A stretch of DNA of 64,000 nt, from assembly GCA_035452965.1 (NCBI GenBank), contig DAOTCE010000013.1, forward strand, positions 1-64,000. Reading direction: 5' to 3'. This document shows positions 42,753 through 51,422 of the stretch, piece by piece. Under the pieces are notes generated by a model. That model was not told the DNA's origin. It did not search any database and saw only the letters and a program-made list of their open reading frames with translations. Numbering within the stretch: position 1 is the first letter of the stretch; each line of letters opens with the position of its first letter. The translations under genes were made by a program, and so were the position numbers. The DNA comes from Candidatus Paceibacterota bacterium. Lineage in GTDB: Bacteria; Verrucomicrobiota; Verrucomicrobiia; Limisphaerales; UBA8199.

Positions 42753-44135
42753 TCACTCATCCTCCATCAACGGCTGGCCCCTGGTCTCGGGCGCGCGCAG
42801 CAGGACGAGCAATCCCAGGAGATAGATGGCCGCCAACGTGACGGCGCCGACGCGGAACGGGTCGGCGACGCCGAGCGCCCGGAAACCGTCGCGTATCGAG
42901 TTGCCCAGCACCATGACGATTGCCGCGGAAAGGCGGGCGACATTGTAGCCGAAAGCGGTGCCTGTGGAGCGCAGGCGGGTGGGGAAGATCTCCGGGAAGT
43001 AGATAACGAACCCGCCCATGACGCCGATGGTGAAGAAGCCGACCAGCGGCAGCAGCACGTAGGCCTGCCATTCGGACTGGAGCGTCAGAAAGGCCAGCGC
43101 AATGGAGAAAAAGCCCCCAAGAAAGACCGCGGTGAAACTGACGCGGCGCCGGATATGATTGGCCAGGACTGTCAGCGTGAGGATTCCCAGGAAACCGCCG
43201 ACGTCCTGCAGGAGCGTGGCCACGGCCTTAACACGGCCGATGTGCTGGGCAAGCTCGGCGGGCAGCGTCTGGCCGCGGAGCTCCGGGGGTGTGAGCGCGC
43301 TGCTGATGAGTTCCGGCGACCAGAAACCAACGCCCCAAACGCCGACGATGCCCGCCGTCGCGAGCCCAACCGCCACGAGCGTGTGCCGCCGCCAGCGCGG
43401 GTGGCCGAACATGCTCCTGAGGTCGCCCATTTGGCGCGCGAGGTTTTCGCGGGCCAGCGTGCGCGCGGCCTGCCACTTCTCGGACTCGCGCAGCGTGGGG
43501 ATGACCAAAACCGTTAGCAGGGCCGGCGCCGCGCCGACGAAGAACAGGAGCCGCCAGCCGGGGGCGCTCGTGCCCAGCCAGTCCAGGGTGTAGGTTTGCT
43601 CCGGGAGAAAGAGCCACCGCGACAGCACTGAGCCGGACATGTTGCCCAACACCGAGAGCGCCGAAAAGAGGCCGAGGCAAAAGGAGCGGGCGTGGTCGGG
43701 CATGGTTTCGGCGATTAGAGTGGCCGCCGCCGCGAAGGCGCCGCCGATGCCGCTGCCCATGAGGAGCCGGTAGAGGCAGAAGTCCCACCAGGTGGTCGCC
43801 AGGCCGCACAGGCCGGTGAACAGGGAGTAGAGGAAAATGGACGCGGCGAGGGTCTTGACGCGGCCCCAGCGGTCGCCCATGACGCCAAAGAAGAGGCCGC
43901 CAATGGCCCAGCCGACCATGGTGGCGGCGGTGGCCCAGGTGGCGTAATCCACGACGAGGCGGTGCGTCTGCGGCAGGCCGAGCAGGTCGGACAGCGCGGG
44001 CGAGCGGGCGAGCATGAAGATGCGCTGGTCTGTGCAGTCGAACAGCCAGGCGAGCGCGCCCACACAGAACACCCACCAGTGGTAGGGCTTGAGGCCTTGA
44101 TACCAGCGAACACGGGGCGTGGAGGATTCGTTCAT
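42753..44135 (-). CDS. MFS transporter
   Basis: The 460-residue membrane protein has twelve helices and the MFS loop GDRWGRVKTLAASIFLYS near residue 86, an MFS-type inner repeat (YRLLMGSGIGGAFAAAATLIAETMPDHARS near 125) and a central basic loop. It resembles metabolite/H+ symporters of the aromatic-acid or sugar-acid type. It is the last gene of a four-gene minus-strand operon and starts three bases after the preceding stop. It should import the substrate of the operon; identity is unknown. Confidence 0.9.
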   Translation of the reverse strand: MNESSTPRVRWYQGLKPYHWWVFCVGALAWLFDCTDQRIFMLARSPALSDLLGLPQTHRLVVDYATWATAATMVGWAIGGLFFGVMGDRWGRVKTLAASIFLYSLFTGLCGLATTWWDFCLYRLLMGSGIGGAFAAAATLIAETMPDHARSFCLGLFSALSVLGNMSGSVLSRWLFLPEQTYTLDWLGTSAPGWRLLFFVGAAPALLTVLVIPTLRESEKWQAARTLARENLARQMGDLRSMFGHPRWRRHTLVAVGLATAGIVGVWGVGFWSPELISSALTPPELRGQTLPAELAQHIGRVKAVATLLQDVGGFLGILTLTVLANHIRRRVSFTAVFLGGFFSIALAFLTLQSEWQAYVLLPLVGFFTIGVMGGFVIYFPEIFPTRLRSTGTAFGYNVARLSAAIVMVLGNSIRDGFRALGVADPFRVGAVTLAAIYLLGLLVLLRAPETRGQPLMEDE

Positions 44136-44138
44136 GGC

Positions 44139-45224
44139 TTAAGAGGGGAAACAGCGCGACCAGATGCCGCCGGCGTGTTCGGGCGAGGAGACGACGGTGA
44201 TGACCGCGAGGCCGGCGGACGGGAGCCGGGTGAAGATCCAATCAAGGTCGCGCCCGGATAAATTGCCCCAGATGACCAGCGGCTTGTGGGCGAGGATCTT
44301 CACATGCGCCGCGTGGAGGTCTTCGGCGGAAGGGCCGCTTTCGTCAACGTGCAGCTCGAGCGCGAGGAAGGGCATGCGGAGGTAGTAATCTGTTGGCACG
44401 AACTTCGTCGGGTGCTGGTGCATGATGACGGCATCGCAGGCGCGCGCGATGCGGTCGTCGTGCTCGCGGATGAACTTATCGTAGAGCGCGGGGGAGAGCA
44501 ATGCCGCAGCGTCCTCCTGGTGCCAGACGGTTCCCGGCGGCGCCCAGAGGTTGTAGTAGAACGAGCCGACACCTCCGTGGAAAAGGGGAATGCGGGCGAG
44601 CTGGAAGCGGGCGAAGGCGATCCAAAATTCCGTGAGCTGACGGCAGACTTGCTTCACCTCGCCGGGCCGTTCGAGCATCGCAAGGATGAACTCCGTGCCG
44701 CCATAGAGGGCCGAAAGCAGGTCCGCAATGCCGCGCATTCGCGTGGTGCCGATCGGCCACCGCCCGTCGCTGTGCGCGGCCAGGCGGTCGAGGAAATCCC
44801 CGGCAAGCCGCATCCAGGAGGAGCGGGGATCAAAGGCGGGGAGCGAATCGGGCCCGGAGAAGCGCGCCGGGCTCCGGGCGTGGATGGAGCCGGTGGCGTG
44901 GTCGGCGAAGATGGGACAGCCCAGGGCCGCTTCGAGCCACGGGATGCCCCAGAAGGCGCTCGCGCTCCAGATGAAGTCCCCGCCGCAGGCTTCGTGCAGG
45001 CCGAACAGCCGGTCGCAGTCGTCGAGGTAAGGCGCGACGGCGAAGTCTTCCGGCGCTAGTGGCCGGTCCGTGGACAGGGAGCCGGAGGCACGGTAGCGGC
45101 GGAGAGGGTAATCGCTGCCGACAAAGAAGCCGAGGAGCGGTCGATCGTTGGCCCGCTGGTAAAACTGCCGGAACCGCGCAACGCGTTCTTCGACGGGGAA
45201 GTGTGGGGCCGAGCCGGCGGGCAT
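44139..45224 (-). CDS. Uroporphyrinogen decarboxylase-like family protein
   Basis: The 361-residue protein belongs to the UROD/MtaA-like fold: FLDRLAAHSDGRWPIGTTRMRGIADLLSALYGG, HGGVGSFYYNLWAPPGT, DDRIARACDAVIMHQHPTKF and HVDESGPSAEDLHAAH followed by LVIWGNLSGRDLDWIF. A zinc-binding HxC pattern of methylcobamide methyltransferases is not evident. Members in Planctomycetes and Verrucomicrobia of this kind have no known chemistry and often adjoin sugar catabolic genes. The gap to the aldolase gene is three bases. Confidence 0.78.
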   Translation of the reverse strand: MPAGSAPHFPVEERVARFRQFYQRANDRPLLGFFVGSDYPLRRYRASGSLSTDRPLAPEDFAVAPYLDDCDRLFGLHEACGGDFIWSASAFWGIPWLEAALGCPIFADHATGSIHARSPARFSGPDSLPAFDPRSSWMRLAGDFLDRLAAHSDGRWPIGTTRMRGIADLLSALYGGTEFILAMLERPGEVKQVCRQLTEFWIAFARFQLARIPLFHGGVGSFYYNLWAPPGTVWHQEDAAALLSPALYDKFIREHDDRIARACDAVIMHQHPTKFVPTDYYLRMPFLALELHVDESGPSAEDLHAAHVKILAHKPLVIWGNLSGRDLDWIFTRLPSAGLAVITVVSSPEHAGGIWSRCFPS

Positions 45225-45227
45225 AAG

Positions 45228-45989
45228 TCAGCGCCCCGCAGCCTTGAGCGACGCACGCGCGCTTTGCTCGATGAACACGTTGTCCAGGCCGAGCGCGAGC
45301 ATGGTGTAGCCCTCGTCCAGCGCCCGGCGGACATTGGCCTCGCTGGGGCGAATGATATGCAGGCCCGCGGATTGCTTGTGCGCGCGGCAGGCGGCGCGGT
45401 ATTTGTCCAGCGCGGCAACCATCTGCGGATGATCGAGCTGGCCCGTGATGCCCATCGAGCCGCTAAGGTCCAGCGGGCCAATGAAGACGCCGTCCACCCC
45501 TTCCACGCGCAGGATGGCGTCAAGATTGGCGATGGCGTCCTTGTGTTCGATCTGCATGACCATGGCGATCTCCTCGTTCGCCGACTCGATATAGGTTTCG
45601 AAGTCCGCGCCGTGGAGATTGGCGCGGGAGTAGCCGAAGCCGCGGACGCCGCGGGGAGGATATTTGGCCTCGCGCACCGCCGCTTCGGCCTCGGCGGCGG
45701 TCTTGACCATAGGGATGATCAGTCCGCGCGCCCCGGCATCGAGCGTGCGGTGGATCCAGATTGGGTCGTTGAGGGGCAGCCGCGCCACGGAGACGCAGTC
45801 GAAGCCGCCGAGCGCGCGGAAGAGGTTGGCCGTCGTTTCCAGGTCAATCGCGCCGTGCTCCAGGTCCACGCAGACCCAGTCGAAGCCCGCGCGCGCCATG
45901 ACCTCAGCGCAGGCGGGGTGGCCGATTTGAATCCAACTGCCCAGCGTGACCTGACGTTCGAGCAGCGCGCGCCGCAACTTGTTCTTCAT
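45228..45989 (-). CDS. HpcH/HpaI class II aldolase
   Basis: The 253-residue enzyme of the HpaI/RhmA family cleaves 2-keto-3-deoxy sugar acids or 4-hydroxy-2-oxo acids. Motifs: WVCVDLEHGAIDLET near residue 38, ARLPLNDPIWIHRTLDAGARGLIIPMVKTAAEAEA near 69, MVMQIEHKDAIANLDAI (metal Glu) near 143 and VFIGPLDLSGSMG (metal Asp) near 169. It yields pyruvate. It is preceded by a hydroxyacid dehydrogenase gene and followed by the UROD-like gene, each with three-base gaps. Confidence 0.9.
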   Translation of the reverse strand: MKNKLRRALLERQVTLGSWIQIGHPACAEVMARAGFDWVCVDLEHGAIDLETTANLFRALGGFDCVSVARLPLNDPIWIHRTLDAGARGLIIPMVKTAAEAEAAVREAKYPPRGVRGFGYSRANLHGADFETYIESANEEIAMVMQIEHKDAIANLDAILRVEGVDGVFIGPLDLSGSMGITGQLDHPQMVAALDKYRAACRAHKQSAGLHIIRPSEANVRRALDEGYTMLALGLDNVFIEQSARASLKAAGR

Positions 45990-45992
45990 AGA

Positions 45993-46997
45993 TTAACTTT
46001 GCTGTCCAAGTTTCGCCAACACCTCCGGGTTTAGCAGGTCCATGTCGGCATGCTTCCCCGCCTCCGCCAGGAGAATGTTCCGCAGCGCGCGGCTGGCCAT
46101 CCGGTCGCACGCCTCGCGCGTGCTGCTGCTGATGTGCGGCGTCATGATCACGTTGGCCAGCGCGCGCAGGTCTTTCCCCGGCGCCGCGGGCTCGTAGGGT
46201 TCCTGTTCAAACACATCCAGCGCCGCGCCCGCGAGCCGTCCGCCCGCCAGCGCGTCGTATAGCGCCGCCTCGTCCACCACCGCGCCCCGGGCCGTGTTCA
46301 CCACCCAGCAACGCGCCGGCAGCCGCCGCAGCCGCTCGCCGTTCAGGAAGTGGCGGGTCTGTGGCAGAGACGGGATGTGCAGGCTCACGAAATCCGCGCC
46401 GTCCACTGCCTCCCCGAAATCCCTGACGACCGACGCAAAGCCGCACTCCGCGCACAGCCGCTCCACGTCCAGGTCTGCGACCTCACAGCCTGCCACCTTC
46501 ATGCCCAGGCCGCGCGCGGCCATCTGGCCCACACGACGGCCGATCGCGCCGCAGCCAATCACCGCCAGCGTCTTTCCCTTCAACTCGCTCCCCATCTGGG
46601 GCGCCCAATCCCCCGCGCGCAGCCGGGCCGCCTGGGCCACGGTGTGCCGCGCCGCCGCGAATAGCAGGTTAATCGTGTGCTCGGCGACGGAATCATCGAG
46701 CGCGCCCGGCGTGTTAGTGCATAGCAAACCGCGCGCTGTGGCTTGCGCCTTGTCCACCCCGTCGTGTCCCACTCCGAACCGGGCGATAATCCCCCCGGCG
46801 CTGAGCGCCTGGTACAACGGCCCGTGGTAGCGCTCGACCCCGATGATGGCGTGGCGCATCTTGCCAACCCGGATAGCCTCCGCCAGGGCTCCCTCCTCTG
46901 CCGGCGCGCGCACGCAGTCGCAGCCTTCGTCCGCCGCGCGCACAAACAGTGTCTCCGCTTTGCGGTATTCGAGATCAGTTACGGCGACTCTCACCAT
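45993..46997 (-). CDS. D-2-hydroxyacid dehydrogenase (phosphoglycerate dehydrogenase-like)
   Basis: The 334-residue protein has the 2-hydroxyacid dehydrogenase fold: ARFGVGHDGVDKAQATARG, NAD site LAVIGCGAIGRRVGQMAARGLG near residue 144, substrate-binding Arg in WVVNTARGAVVDEAAL near 232, Glu in DVFEQEPYEP and catalytic His in MTPHISSSTREACD near 287. I chose the start MVRVAVTDLEYR; an upstream extension is rich in Pro/Arg and unlikely. It heads the operon with aldolase, UROD-like and transporter genes. Confidence 0.88.
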   Translation of the reverse strand: MVRVAVTDLEYRKAETLFVRAADEGCDCVRAPAEEGALAEAIRVGKMRHAIIGVERYHGPLYQALSAGGIIARFGVGHDGVDKAQATARGLLCTNTPGALDDSVAEHTINLLFAAARHTVAQAARLRAGDWAPQMGSELKGKTLAVIGCGAIGRRVGQMAARGLGMKVAGCEVADLDVERLCAECGFASVVRDFGEAVDGADFVSLHIPSLPQTRHFLNGERLRRLPARCWVVNTARGAVVDEAALYDALAGGRLAGAALDVFEQEPYEPAAPGKDLRALANVIMTPHISSSTREACDRMASRALRNILLAEAGKHADMDLLNPEVLAKLGQQS

Positions 46998-47202
46998 GAC
47001 ACGGTTCTGGGGTCTGGCCAGCCCGCAGAGTGTGACGGCCCCACCTGCGAGTGTCCAGCCAGGAAAGCCGTGTGGCCGAGCAGGTCGTGGCGCGCGGACC
47101 AAGGCGCGGCGGGACGCGGGCCGAACGATGACGAAAGTCCCGGGTGATGCGACGCTGCTCCGCAGGGACTCCTACATCGTGATCCGAGGAGTGAATGCCG
47201 GA

Positions 47203-47517
47203 CTACCACCGCAGTTCACGGTAGCTGCCAGGCTGGGTGGCGGCGGCTGCCGCGGTGATTTCAGCGAGGTGATCCTGGATGTCCGGCCAGCTTGTGGTTG
47301 GCAAGACGAGGATCGCGAGGCGGCGGCCGGACAAGTCTTGCTGGTGGCGCAGGTTCTGGTCTGTGGTAATTAGAACGTCAAAGAGTGGCTCAGCCGCGTT
47401 GAGCAAGTCCCCATTGGCAAGTGAGGTCCATCCCATCTCGTACGCCGTGGAAACGGAATGATCCGCGAGCGTGCGTCGCAACGGCGCCGGTGTGCCCTGG
47501 TCGAAGAGTATTCGCAT
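47203..47517 (-). CDS. DUF5615 PIN-like toxin
   Basis: The 104-residue product starts MRILFDQGTPAPLRRTLADH and shows the DUF5615 PIN-like pattern with acidic residues in FDQGTP, AYEMGWTSLANGDLL and ITTDQNLRHQQDLSGR. These proteins are thought to be RNases paired with DUF433 antitoxins. The upstream gene, 12 bases away on the same strand, is a DUF433 protein, so this is a toxin-antitoxin unit in the usual antitoxin-first order. Confidence 0.85.
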   Translation of the reverse strand: MRILFDQGTPAPLRRTLADHSVSTAYEMGWTSLANGDLLNAAEPLFDVLITTDQNLRHQQDLSGRRLAILVLPTTSWPDIQDHLAEITAAAAATQPGSYRELRW

Positions 47518-47529
47518 GAGCGGAAGCGC

Positions 47530-47748
47530 TCAGGCCGCCGCTAGACTCTCTTCAGCGTGGCGAAGCACAGCAGTCACTTGCTCGCGGGCGACGCCGGGGA
47601 ACCACTCGAGGAAGTCTTCGACTCGCGCACCGTCCTCAATGTTCTCGAACAAGGCGCGGACCGGGACACGCGTGCCCTTGAAGATCCACGCGCCGCTCAC
47701 CTTGCCGGGAATTCGTTCGACGGCCGGGCATTGGGTCCAATCGATCAT
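47530..47748 (-). CDS. DUF433 antitoxin
   Basis: The 72-residue product has the DUF433 helix-turn-helix pattern: KVSGAWIFKGTRVPVRALFENIEDGARVEDFLEWFPGVAREQVTAVLRHAEESL. I preferred the start MIDWTQCPAV over an upstream in-frame one with a Gly/Pro-rich lead. DUF433 genes precede DUF5615 genes and should bind and neutralise the toxin and repress the operon. Confidence 0.85.
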   Translation of the reverse strand: MIDWTQCPAVERIPGKVSGAWIFKGTRVPVRALFENIEDGARVEDFLEWFPGVAREQVTAVLRHAEESLAAA

Positions 47749-48177
47749 CAAACCTAAGCTGCCATTGTTTCCAGGGGCCGGCAAGCACCCAATCCCGAGC
47801 CCGGCCTATTGGGCGCAGACTGTTTCCACCAACACGTGGCGGCAGGCATCTTGCCTGCCGTAGAGCCGGGCAACATGCCCGGCGGAATGGACGCGGGTTT
47901 AGGCTGGGCACGCCGGTCCGGGCGGCAAGATGCCGCCCTTCACGGCAGGCAGGATGCCCGCCGCTACATAGCAGTAGTGGCAGAATGCGCCCGCCGGCGT
48001 CGGAGCTGTGGTTTTCTCTCTTGCCCTGGCTGCGGTCTTCTGCTACAAGGGGTCCCGGCTGGTTTGCCACCGGTTTGGGTGCCGGAGGCCGGGGACTTCC
48101 TTTCAAGCCCCCAGTCGCGCCGGCCGGAGCTGGATTGCGAGCCGGGAAACGCAGATGAAATTCAACCCTCGGAGACT
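47749..48177. repeat. REP-like hairpin cluster before the beta-helix gene
   Basis: No gene is supported. Four hairpins of the GGCA-NNN-TGCC type lie at 47841-47859, 47865-47883, 47920-47938 and 47943-47963, three of them with perfect 8-bp arms and three-base loops. The first two form the left half of an inverted repeat whose other half lies at 51271-51334. Confidence 0.75.
47827..47888 (+). repeat. Left arm of inverted repeat flanking the beta-helix gene
   Basis: The reverse complement of 51271-51334 matches this stretch with few differences, including a perfect 28-base block at 47833-47860 versus 51301-51328 and the hairpins GGCAGGCA/TGCCTGCC and GCCGGGCA/TGCCCGGC. Confidence 0.8.
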
Positions 48178-51114
48178 ATGATACGTAATGCCTTCTTACT
48201 GGCGGCGGGCAGCCTCGTGTGCGCGGCGCTCACCGCGTCGGCCACGACCCGCTATGTGAACCTCAACAACCCCGCGCCGGCTCCGCCCTATACGAGCTGG
48301 ACCGACGCCGCCACCAACATCCAGCACGCCATAGACGAGGCGGTGGATGGGGATGAGATTATCGTCACCAACGGCGTCTATGCCACAGGCGGCCGAGCCG
48401 TGTACGGCACGATGACCAATCGCGTGGCCATTGACAAGACGGTGACGGTGCGCAGTGTCAACGGCCCGCTGCTGACGGTCATCGAAGGCCGCGCGGTGCC
48501 GGGAACGACGAATGGGGATGGGGCGATTCGGTGCGTGTATGTGGGGACCAACGCGGTGCTCAGCGGGTTTACCTTGACCAACGGCCACACGCGGGAGTAT
48601 TATGAGGACTCTTACGAGGAGCGGAACGGAGGCGGAGCATGGTGTGAGACGTCGGGGGTGGTCAGCAACTGCACCTTGAGCGGCAACTCGGCCGGCATTG
48701 CTGGCGGCGGGGCATATCGGGGCACCCTGAACAACTGCACCTTGAGCGGCAACTCGGCCTCCTCTGGCGGCGGGGCGTATTCTGGCACCCTGAACAACTG
48801 CACCTTGAGCGACAACTCGGCCTCCGGGGGTGGCGGGGCGCATTCTGGCACCCTGAACAACTGCACCTTGAGCGGCAACTCGGCATCCTTCTCTGGCGGC
48901 GGGGCGTATGAGGGCACCCTGAACAACTGCACCTTGAGCGGCAACTCGGCCACCTATGGCGGCGGGGCGTCTTACGGCACCCTGAACAACTGCACCTTGA
49001 GCGGCAACTCGGCCTCCTCCTCTGGCGGCGGGGCGTATGAGGGCATCCTGAACAACTGCACCTTGAGCGACAACTCGGCCTCCTCCTCTGGCGGCGGGGC
49101 GTCTTACGGCACCCTGTACAATTGCACCTTGAGCGGCAACTCGGCTAACTGGGGCGGCGGGGCGTATGGTGGCCTCTTGAACAACTGCATTGTCTACTAC
49201 AATTCGGCTGGTGGCGGGCCAAACTACGCTGGCTGCAGCTTCAGCTACTCGTGCACGACGCCGCTGCCAGGGGGCACAGGCAATTTCACCGCAGCGCCCC
49301 AGTTTGTGAACACCAATGGCTGGAGCAATCTGCGCCTTCAAACCGGCTCCCCCTGCCTCAACGCGGGCAACAATGCTTATGTTGTGGGGGCGATCGACCT
49401 GGATGGCAATCCCCGCGTTGTCGGCAGAACGGTGGATGTGGGAGCCTATGAAGTTCAGCCCGTGCTTCATTACGTGACGATGACCAACAGCAACCCGCTG
49501 GCTCCCTACAGTTCGTGGACCACCGCCGCCACCAACATCCAGGACGCGATAGACGTGGCGGTGGCAGGAGATGAGATTGTCGTCACCAACGGCGTCTATG
49601 CCACGGGCGGCTGGGCCGTGCACGGCACGATGACCAACCGGGTGGTCATCAACAAAGCGGTGACAGTGCGCAGTGTGAACGGACCGCTGCTGACGGTGAT
49701 CGAAGGGCGGGCGGTGGCGGGGACGACGAATGGGGATGGGGCGATTCGGTGCGCGTATGTAGGGACCAACGCAGTGCTGAGCGGCTTTACTTTGACCAAC
49801 GGCCACACGCGGGCAACCGGGCAGTTTATCAAGGAACTGATGGGAGGTGGAGCATGGTGTGAACCGTCGGGGGTGGTCAGCAACTGCGTCTTGAGCGGCA
49901 ACTCGGCGTACGAAAGTGGCGGCGGGGCGTATGAGGGCACTCTAAACAACTGCACCTTGAGCGGCAACTCGGCGTCCCGACGTGGTGGAGGGGCTTGTGA
50001 TGGCACCCTGAACAACTGCACCTTGAACGGCAACTCGACTTACGAGGGTGGCGGCGGGGCGGCTTATGGCACCCTGAACAACTGCACCTTGAACGGCAAC
50101 TCGGCCGATTTTGGCGGCGGGGCGTATTATGCCACCCTGAACAAGTGCACCTTCATCGGCAATTCGGCCCGCCTCGGCGGTGGGGCGTATGATGCCACCC
50201 TGAACAAGTGCATCCTGAGCAGCAACTCGGCCACTGCCGATGGCGGCGGGGCGTGTAATAGCACCCTGTACAACGGCACATTGAACGGCAACTCGGCCTC
50301 CAACTCTGGCGGCGGGGCTTGTGATGGCACCCTGCACAACTGCACCTTGAGTTGCAACTCGGCCTCCTCCGGCGGCGGGGCGTGTCGGAGCATCCTGAGC
50401 AACTGCACGTTGAGCGGCAACTTGGCTGACTGGGGAGGCGGGGCGAATAGTGGCGCCCTGAAGAACTGCATTGTGTATTACAACTCGGCTCCCAACGGCC
50501 CAAACTATTGCTACGGCAATCTCGAATATTCCTGCACGACGCCGCTGCCTGAGGGCGCAGGCAATTTCACCAATGCGCCGCTGTTTGTGAACACCAACGG
50601 GTGGTGCAATCTGCGGCTCCAAACCCACTCACCCTGCATCAACCGGGGGAACAGTGCCTACGCCCCCGGCTTGACCGACCTGGATGGCAGCCCGCGGATC
50701 GCCGGCGGCAGGGTGGACATCGGCGCCTACGAATTCCAGGGCGCGGGGTTTAGCGGTTTCACCGCCTGGCTCTGGCAATACGGCCTGCCCAGCGACGGCT
50801 CCGCCGACTACACCGATACGGATGCCGACGGCCACGACAACTGGCAGGAGTGGCGTTGCCAGACCGATCCCACCAACGCGCTCTCGGCGTTGCGGATGGT
50901 GTCAGCCCTGCCCGCCGGGACCAATGTGATGGTGGCCTGGCAGAGCGTGGCCGGGATGAACTATCACCTTTTGCGCAGCACCAATCTGTCGGCGCAACCC
51001 CCGTTCTCGCTCGTGGCGACCAACTTGGCGGGCCAGACCAGCGCCACCAGTTACACTGACACCAATGCCGCCAGCCTGGCCCCGCTCTACTACCGGGTCG
51101 GGGTGGGGGACTAG
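48178..51114 (+). CDS. Giant secreted beta-helix protein with two duplicated halves
   Basis: The 978-residue product has a signal peptide (MIRNAFLLAAGSLVCAALTASA) and two paralogous halves. Each opens with SWTxAATNIQxAID and DEIxVTNGVYATGG and continues with 22-24-residue repeats of the LNNCTLSGNSA..GGGA type (about nine in the first half, ten in the second), the pattern of right-handed beta-helix/choice-of-anchor Q proteins. Each half ends with LNNCIVYYNSA and a DLDGNPRVVGRTVDVGAYE segment. The C-terminus has a calcium-binding-like DTDADGHDNWQEW and the shared module. Upstream in-frame codons before 48178 fall in REP hairpins, so the ATG at 48178 is preferred. Confidence 0.9.
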   Translation: MIRNAFLLAAGSLVCAALTASATTRYVNLNNPAPAPPYTSWTDAATNIQHAIDEAVDGDEIIVTNGVYATGGRAVYGTMTNRVAIDKTVTVRSVNGPLLTVIEGRAVPGTTNGDGAIRCVYVGTNAVLSGFTLTNGHTREYYEDSYEERNGGGAWCETSGVVSNCTLSGNSAGIAGGGAYRGTLNNCTLSGNSASSGGGAYSGTLNNCTLSDNSASGGGGAHSGTLNNCTLSGNSASFSGGGAYEGTLNNCTLSGNSATYGGGASYGTLNNCTLSGNSASSSGGGAYEGILNNCTLSDNSASSSGGGASYGTLYNCTLSGNSANWGGGAYGGLLNNCIVYYNSAGGGPNYAGCSFSYSCTTPLPGGTGNFTAAPQFVNTNGWSNLRLQTGSPCLNAGNNAYVVGAIDLDGNPRVVGRTVDVGAYEVQPVLHYVTMTNSNPLAPYSSWTTAATNIQDAIDVAVAGDEIVVTNGVYATGGWAVHGTMTNRVVINKAVTVRSVNGPLLTVIEGRAVAGTTNGDGAIRCAYVGTNAVLSGFTLTNGHTRATGQFIKELMGGGAWCEPSGVVSNCVLSGNSAYESGGGAYEGTLNNCTLSGNSASRRGGGACDGTLNNCTLNGNSTYEGGGGAAYGTLNNCTLNGNSADFGGGAYYATLNKCTFIGNSARLGGGAYDATLNKCILSSNSATADGGGACNSTLYNGTLNGNSASNSGGGACDGTLHNCTLSCNSASSGGGACRSILSNCTLSGNLADWGGGANSGALKNCIVYYNSAPNGPNYCYGNLEYSCTTPLPEGAGNFTNAPLFVNTNGWCNLRLQTHSPCINRGNSAYAPGLTDLDGSPRIAGGRVDIGAYEFQGAGFSGFTAWLWQYGLPSDGSADYTDTDADGHDNWQEWRCQTDPTNALSALRMVSALPAGTNVMVAWQSVAGMNYHLLRSTNLSAQPPFSLVATNLAGQTSATSYTDTNAASLAPLYYRVGVGD

Positions 51115-51138
51115 CCGGAACATTCCGCACCTGCGAGG

Positions 51139-51208
51139 CCGGCGCGCGGGCATCCTGCCCGCTTACACGGTTAGAGTGCTCCAAGCGGGCAGGATGCCCG
51201 CGCGCCGG
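51139..51208. repeat. REP-like inverted repeat, copy 2
   Basis: Arms 51139-51164 and 51183-51208 are exact reverse complements of 26 bases. The copy at 30857-30926 shares the right arm and most of the spacer, and similarity extends about 30 bases past the hairpin to GGAACATGA. Confidence 0.92.
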
Positions 51209-51270
51209 TCGGTCGGCATTTCATACGGAACATGAAATATCCGTGTTCGCCGGGCGGGGCGCGGCCGGGG

Positions 51271-51334
51271 GGGTTCCGCCGGGCAGGATGCCCGGCTCAC
51301 CGGCAGGCAAGATGCCTGCCGCCACGTGGTGGTC
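51271..51334 (-). repeat. Right arm of inverted repeat flanking the beta-helix gene
   Basis: Mirror copy of 47827-47888; see that entry. The two arms enclose about 3.4 kb with the beta-helix gene. Confidence 0.8.
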
Positions 51335-51422
51335 GTAGTAAGGAGCGCGGAGCCAGTGCGGCGAAACTCGCCCAAGCTTGACGGGGCGGCGCGCTTGCGG
51401 CCAAGCTTTCGGGCCATTGCTT

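Larger units (their letters stand above)
51115..51422. repeat. REP-like repeats after the beta-helix gene
   Basis: No gene. It holds the hairpin repeat at 51139-51208 (26-bp perfect arms, 18-base spacer), two GGCA-NNN-TGCC hairpins at 51278-51296 and 51302-51320, and the right arm of the inverted repeat. Confidence 0.8.

Noticed and set aside
48196..49806. Long minus-strand ORF antisense to the beta-helix gene
   Set aside because: It repeats only because the coding strand repeats; composition is Arg/Pro/Ala-rich and no family is recognised.
48650..50490. Direct repeats that resemble a CRISPR array
   Set aside because: They are in-frame protein repeats of about 66-72 bp with no spacer-like unique sequences and no cas genes.
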